From: Undibacterium sp. Jales W-56
GTDB taxonomy: Bacteria; Pseudomonadota; Gammaproteobacteria; Burkholderiales; Burkholderiaceae_D
Length of the DNA stretch: 64,000 nt
Reading direction: 5' to 3'
Assembly: GCF_025548535.1 (NCBI RefSeq)
Contig: NZ_JAJLQW010000001.1
Location: 806,001-870,000, forward strand
In this document: in pieces, positions 61,968 to 64,000 of the stretch
Position numbering within the stretch: the first letter of the stretch is position 1
Layout: every line of letters begins with the position of its first letter
Position numbers and translations under genes: made by a program
Notes under the pieces: model-generated
Told to the model about the DNA's origin: nothing
What the model saw: only the letters and a program-made list of their open reading frames with translations
The model's database searches: none

Positions 61968-62810
61968 GTGTTTTTTTTGTTAGTTGCCCTGTATTTTTTA
62001 CTTGCTTGTTTTGCCGCCTGGTTATTGCTATTTCCAGTAGGTAGAGAGGCAGTTGTGCATACTTTGCAGGATGTTGGTGCTCGTATTGAGCGCCGTCTTG
62101 AGAGTGTAAGAGGCTTGCCGGGGAGTGGTTTTGAGTCGGTCAGGAATAGCTTTAACGGCCTGCTAGAAGTGTGTTCAGTGTTTGTAACGCGACATGTGTT
62201 GATATTGACGATTTGTTTGGTTGCGGTTTGCTTGCCGCCGTTAATTGCCTGGCTAGCCAGCGATAAAAACATGCTGGATGGTTTTGATGTCCCTACGAGG
62301 CAAGTAAATTCTCAGGTTGCAGATCTGTTGAAAGGGGAGCAGTTGGCGCCTCCCGCCGCATTGCCTCCGCTGTTATTTACGACAGAAGAGGTGTTGCAAG
62401 TAAGGCCGATGCTGTTCAGTGCCAGCAGGAATTGGCAACTGCTCGATAATGATTTTTCTCAAAGACTATTGCTTACTTTTAAGATCATGAAAGAAAAACA
62501 TGGTTACGAGATGGCTATCCTGGAGGGCTATCGCAGTCCTGAGCGGCAAAACATGTTGGCAGCGATGGGAGTCAATGTGACCAATGCGCGTGCTTTTCAA
62601 AGTTTCCATCAATATGGACTCGCGGCCGATTGTGCATTTTTACGCAACGGAAAATTAGTCATTTCAGAGAAGGATGAATGGACAATGCGCGGGTATCAGT
62701 TATATGGCGAAGTTGCCGAGTCAGTTGGTTTGCATTGGGGAGGACGTTGGAAGATGATGGATTTTGGTCATACTGAGTTGCGCTCGTCCAACCTAATCAA
62801 AAACAAGTGA
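61968..62810 (+). CDS. M15 family peptidoglycan peptidase (TagX-like)
   Basis: 280 residues starting at GTG. Two membrane helices near the N-terminus (FLLVALYFLLACFAAWLLLF; ILTICLVAVCLPPLIAWLA) and a C-terminal VanY/M15-type domain: EGYRSPERQ, then the zinc motif SFHQYGLAADCAF (HxxGxAxD) and HWGGRWKMMDFGHTEL (third ligand). Members cleave peptidoglycan peptides; TagX of Acinetobacter is an M15 protein needed to insert the type VI apparatus. The next gene is tssM, which supports that role. A VanY-like D,D-carboxypeptidase is the alternative. Confidence 0.78.
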   Translation: MFFLLVALYFLLACFAAWLLLFPVGREAVVHTLQDVGARIERRLESVRGLPGSGFESVRNSFNGLLEVCSVFVTRHVLILTICLVAVCLPPLIAWLASDKNMLDGFDVPTRQVNSQVADLLKGEQLAPPAALPPLLFTTEEVLQVRPMLFSASRNWQLLDNDFSQRLLLTFKIMKEKHGYEMAILEGYRSPERQNMLAAMGVNVTNARAFQSFHQYGLAADCAFLRNGKLVISEKDEWTMRGYQLYGEVAESVGLHWGGRWKMMDFGHTELRSSNLIKNK

Positions 62811-62985
62811 TTGCTTCAAAACATATGCTGAAACATTTCTTAAATGCGTATTGCCATTTGTATTGCGGATGGTATGCCATCTCAAATGCAGCGCTTCGCT
62901 TGTATGCAGTCAGGTGTAGTTGACTGATTCCTGGTCACCTTGATTTTCGATTATCTCATTTAAATTTTTTATTACTTATTTCATC

Positions 62986-64000
62986 ATGCATCGAATTTGG
63001 CAATTTTTAACTGATAAACGAACTTTGGTTGTCATTGGTTTTGTAGCGCTTGCGGCATTTTTGTTTTTATCTGCCGACTTATTGCAAATCTCGATGCTGT
63101 GGGCGGCAATTGTTTTCTCCATGGTTTTGCTGACGTATTTGGGATATCAGCTTTTGCTACGGGGACGAGAAAAGCGTTCTTCGCAACAATTCGGTCAGAT
63201 GTTGGAGCAGCAGGTAGATAAGCCAGGCAAGAGCATCGATGCAAATAAGACTGAGGTGGATTGGATCCGCAAGCGCATGCTCGATGCCATTACCACGATC
63301 AAAACATCAAAATTAGGTTTAGTCTCTGGCGAAGCCGCTCTGTATGAATTACCTTGGTACATGATTCTCGGGAACCCTGCCGCAGGTAAAAGTACCGCGA
63401 TTATCAATTCTGGTTTGCAATTTCCATTCGCTGACAAGAGCGGAAAAATCGTACAGGGTGTCGGCGGTACTCGTAATTGCGATTGGTTTTTCACTACCAA
63501 TGGGATTGTGCTCGATACTGCCGGTCGTTACTCTGTGAATGAGGAAGATCGGGGAGAGTGGTTTGGTTTTCTTGATTTACTGAAGAAATACCGTAAACGC
63601 GCGCCAATCAACGGCATTATTATTGCCGTCAGCATTACTGACCTGACGGGTAATCGTCCTGAGTTTGGTATTAATCTGGCCAAAAATTTGCGTCAGCGCG
63701 TACAGGAATTGACAGAGAGACTAGAAGTATTTGCGCCCGTTTACGTCGTCTTTACTAAAGCAGATTTGATTGCCGGTTTTAGTGAATTTTTTCTTGACAG
63801 TGAACGCACAGAGCGAGATCGGGTATGGGGGGCAACGCTTCCATACAATCTCAAAAGCGGCAATCAAGACATGCTTCATTTCTTTGATGAGCGCTTCGAT
63901 GAGTTATATGACGGCCTGAAGGAAATGAGTCTGGCAAGTATGTCACTCAATCGTGGGGATCGTATGCCTCCCGGTGTATTTACCTTTCCGCTTGAATTCG
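62986..64000 (+). CDS. tssM: Type VI secretion membrane complex protein TssM (IcmF), 5' part
   Basis: The frame is open from ATG 62986 to the window end (338 codons), so the gene is cut. Two N-terminal helices (TLVVIGFVALAAFLFLSADL; LWAAIVFSMVLLTYLGYQLL) enclose a short loop; the cytoplasmic P-loop domain has Walker A GNPAAGKST and LDTAGRY with FLDLLKKYRKRAPINGIIIA, all typical of TssM. TssM forms the trans-envelope complex with TssJ and TssL. More tss genes probably follow outside the window. The 175 bases before it hold nothing recognisable. Confidence 0.93.
   Translation, partial: MHRIWQFLTDKRTLVVIGFVALAAFLFLSADLLQISMLWAAIVFSMVLLTYLGYQLLLRGREKRSSQQFGQMLEQQVDKPGKSIDANKTEVDWIRKRMLDAITTIKTSKLGLVSGEAALYELPWYMILGNPAAGKSTAIINSGLQFPFADKSGKIVQGVGGTRNCDWFFTTNGIVLDTAGRYSVNEEDRGEWFGFLDLLKKYRKRAPINGIIIAVSITDLTGNRPEFGINLAKNLRQRVQELTERLEVFAPVYVVFTKADLIAGFSEFFLDSERTERDRVWGATLPYNLKSGNQDMLHFFDERFDELYDGLKEMSLASMSLNRGDRMPPGVFTFPLEF

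Overview
The window looks like a chromosome segment of a betaproteobacterium. The best guess from gene content and protein style is Oxalobacteraceae, near Undibacterium or Herminiimonas; this is inferred and no search was run. Supporting points are the pst-phoU-phoB-phoR order with ppk1 divergent, an FDH3-type periplasmic formate dehydrogenase cluster with DUF3305/DUF3306 genes, and the gltX–tRNA-Ala–tRNA-Glu arrangement.

Region 1 (1-4.6 kb): the tail of an MFS transporter, a stand-alone PstS-like protein, a histone H1-like protein, and a two-gene operon (OlsB-like acyltransferase, PlcP-like metallophosphoesterase) behind a three-unit Pho box, followed by two small genes. Region 2 (4.8-14.9 kb) is the phosphate block. 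sixA and ppk1 are read leftward; pstS-pstC-pstA-pstB-phoU-phoB-phoR are read rightward. The shared intergenic region has one Pho box array per direction. Together regions 1 and 2 form a phosphate-starvation programme: uptake, polyphosphate, signalling and probable replacement of phospholipids by ornithine lipids.

Region 3 (15-26.5 kb): an SPFH-domain membrane protein with an SH3-like partner, divergent from a two-component system; a VOC protein; a secreted protein with a MipA/OmpV porin-like protein; a lipoprotein with two Ig-like repeats; and a RstA/RstB-like two-component system. Region 4 (26.6-36.1 kb): housekeeping genes (aminopeptidase P, GNAT, metG, apbC/mrp, ribD, two identical tRNA-Pro genes each with a terminator, an RluA-type pseudouridine synthase). 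Region 5 (36.1-46.9 kb): a formate dehydrogenase operon (DUF3305, DUF3306, polyferredoxin, TorD-like chaperone, small Tat protein, alpha, beta, small lipoprotein, gamma cytochrome b, small exported protein, fdhD).

Region 6 (47.2-64 kb): gltX and two tRNA genes, then a type VI secretion region. Read leftward it holds an unrecognised candidate effector/partner pair, vgrG, a DUF2169 adaptor, a 1744-residue PAAR-like/Rhs polymorphic toxin with a short unrecognised C-terminal domain, and a probable immunity gene. Beyond these lie decayed remains of a second vgrG module, including a 528-bp near-perfect copy of the vgrG 5' end. Rightward lie an M15 peptidase (TagX-like) and the start of tssM, which runs off the window.

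Short palindromic intergenic repeats are scattered through the window: a 60-bp family (3 copies), an 80-bp family (2 copies), and two single MITE-like elements. No CRISPR array, rRNA or intact insertion sequence was seen.
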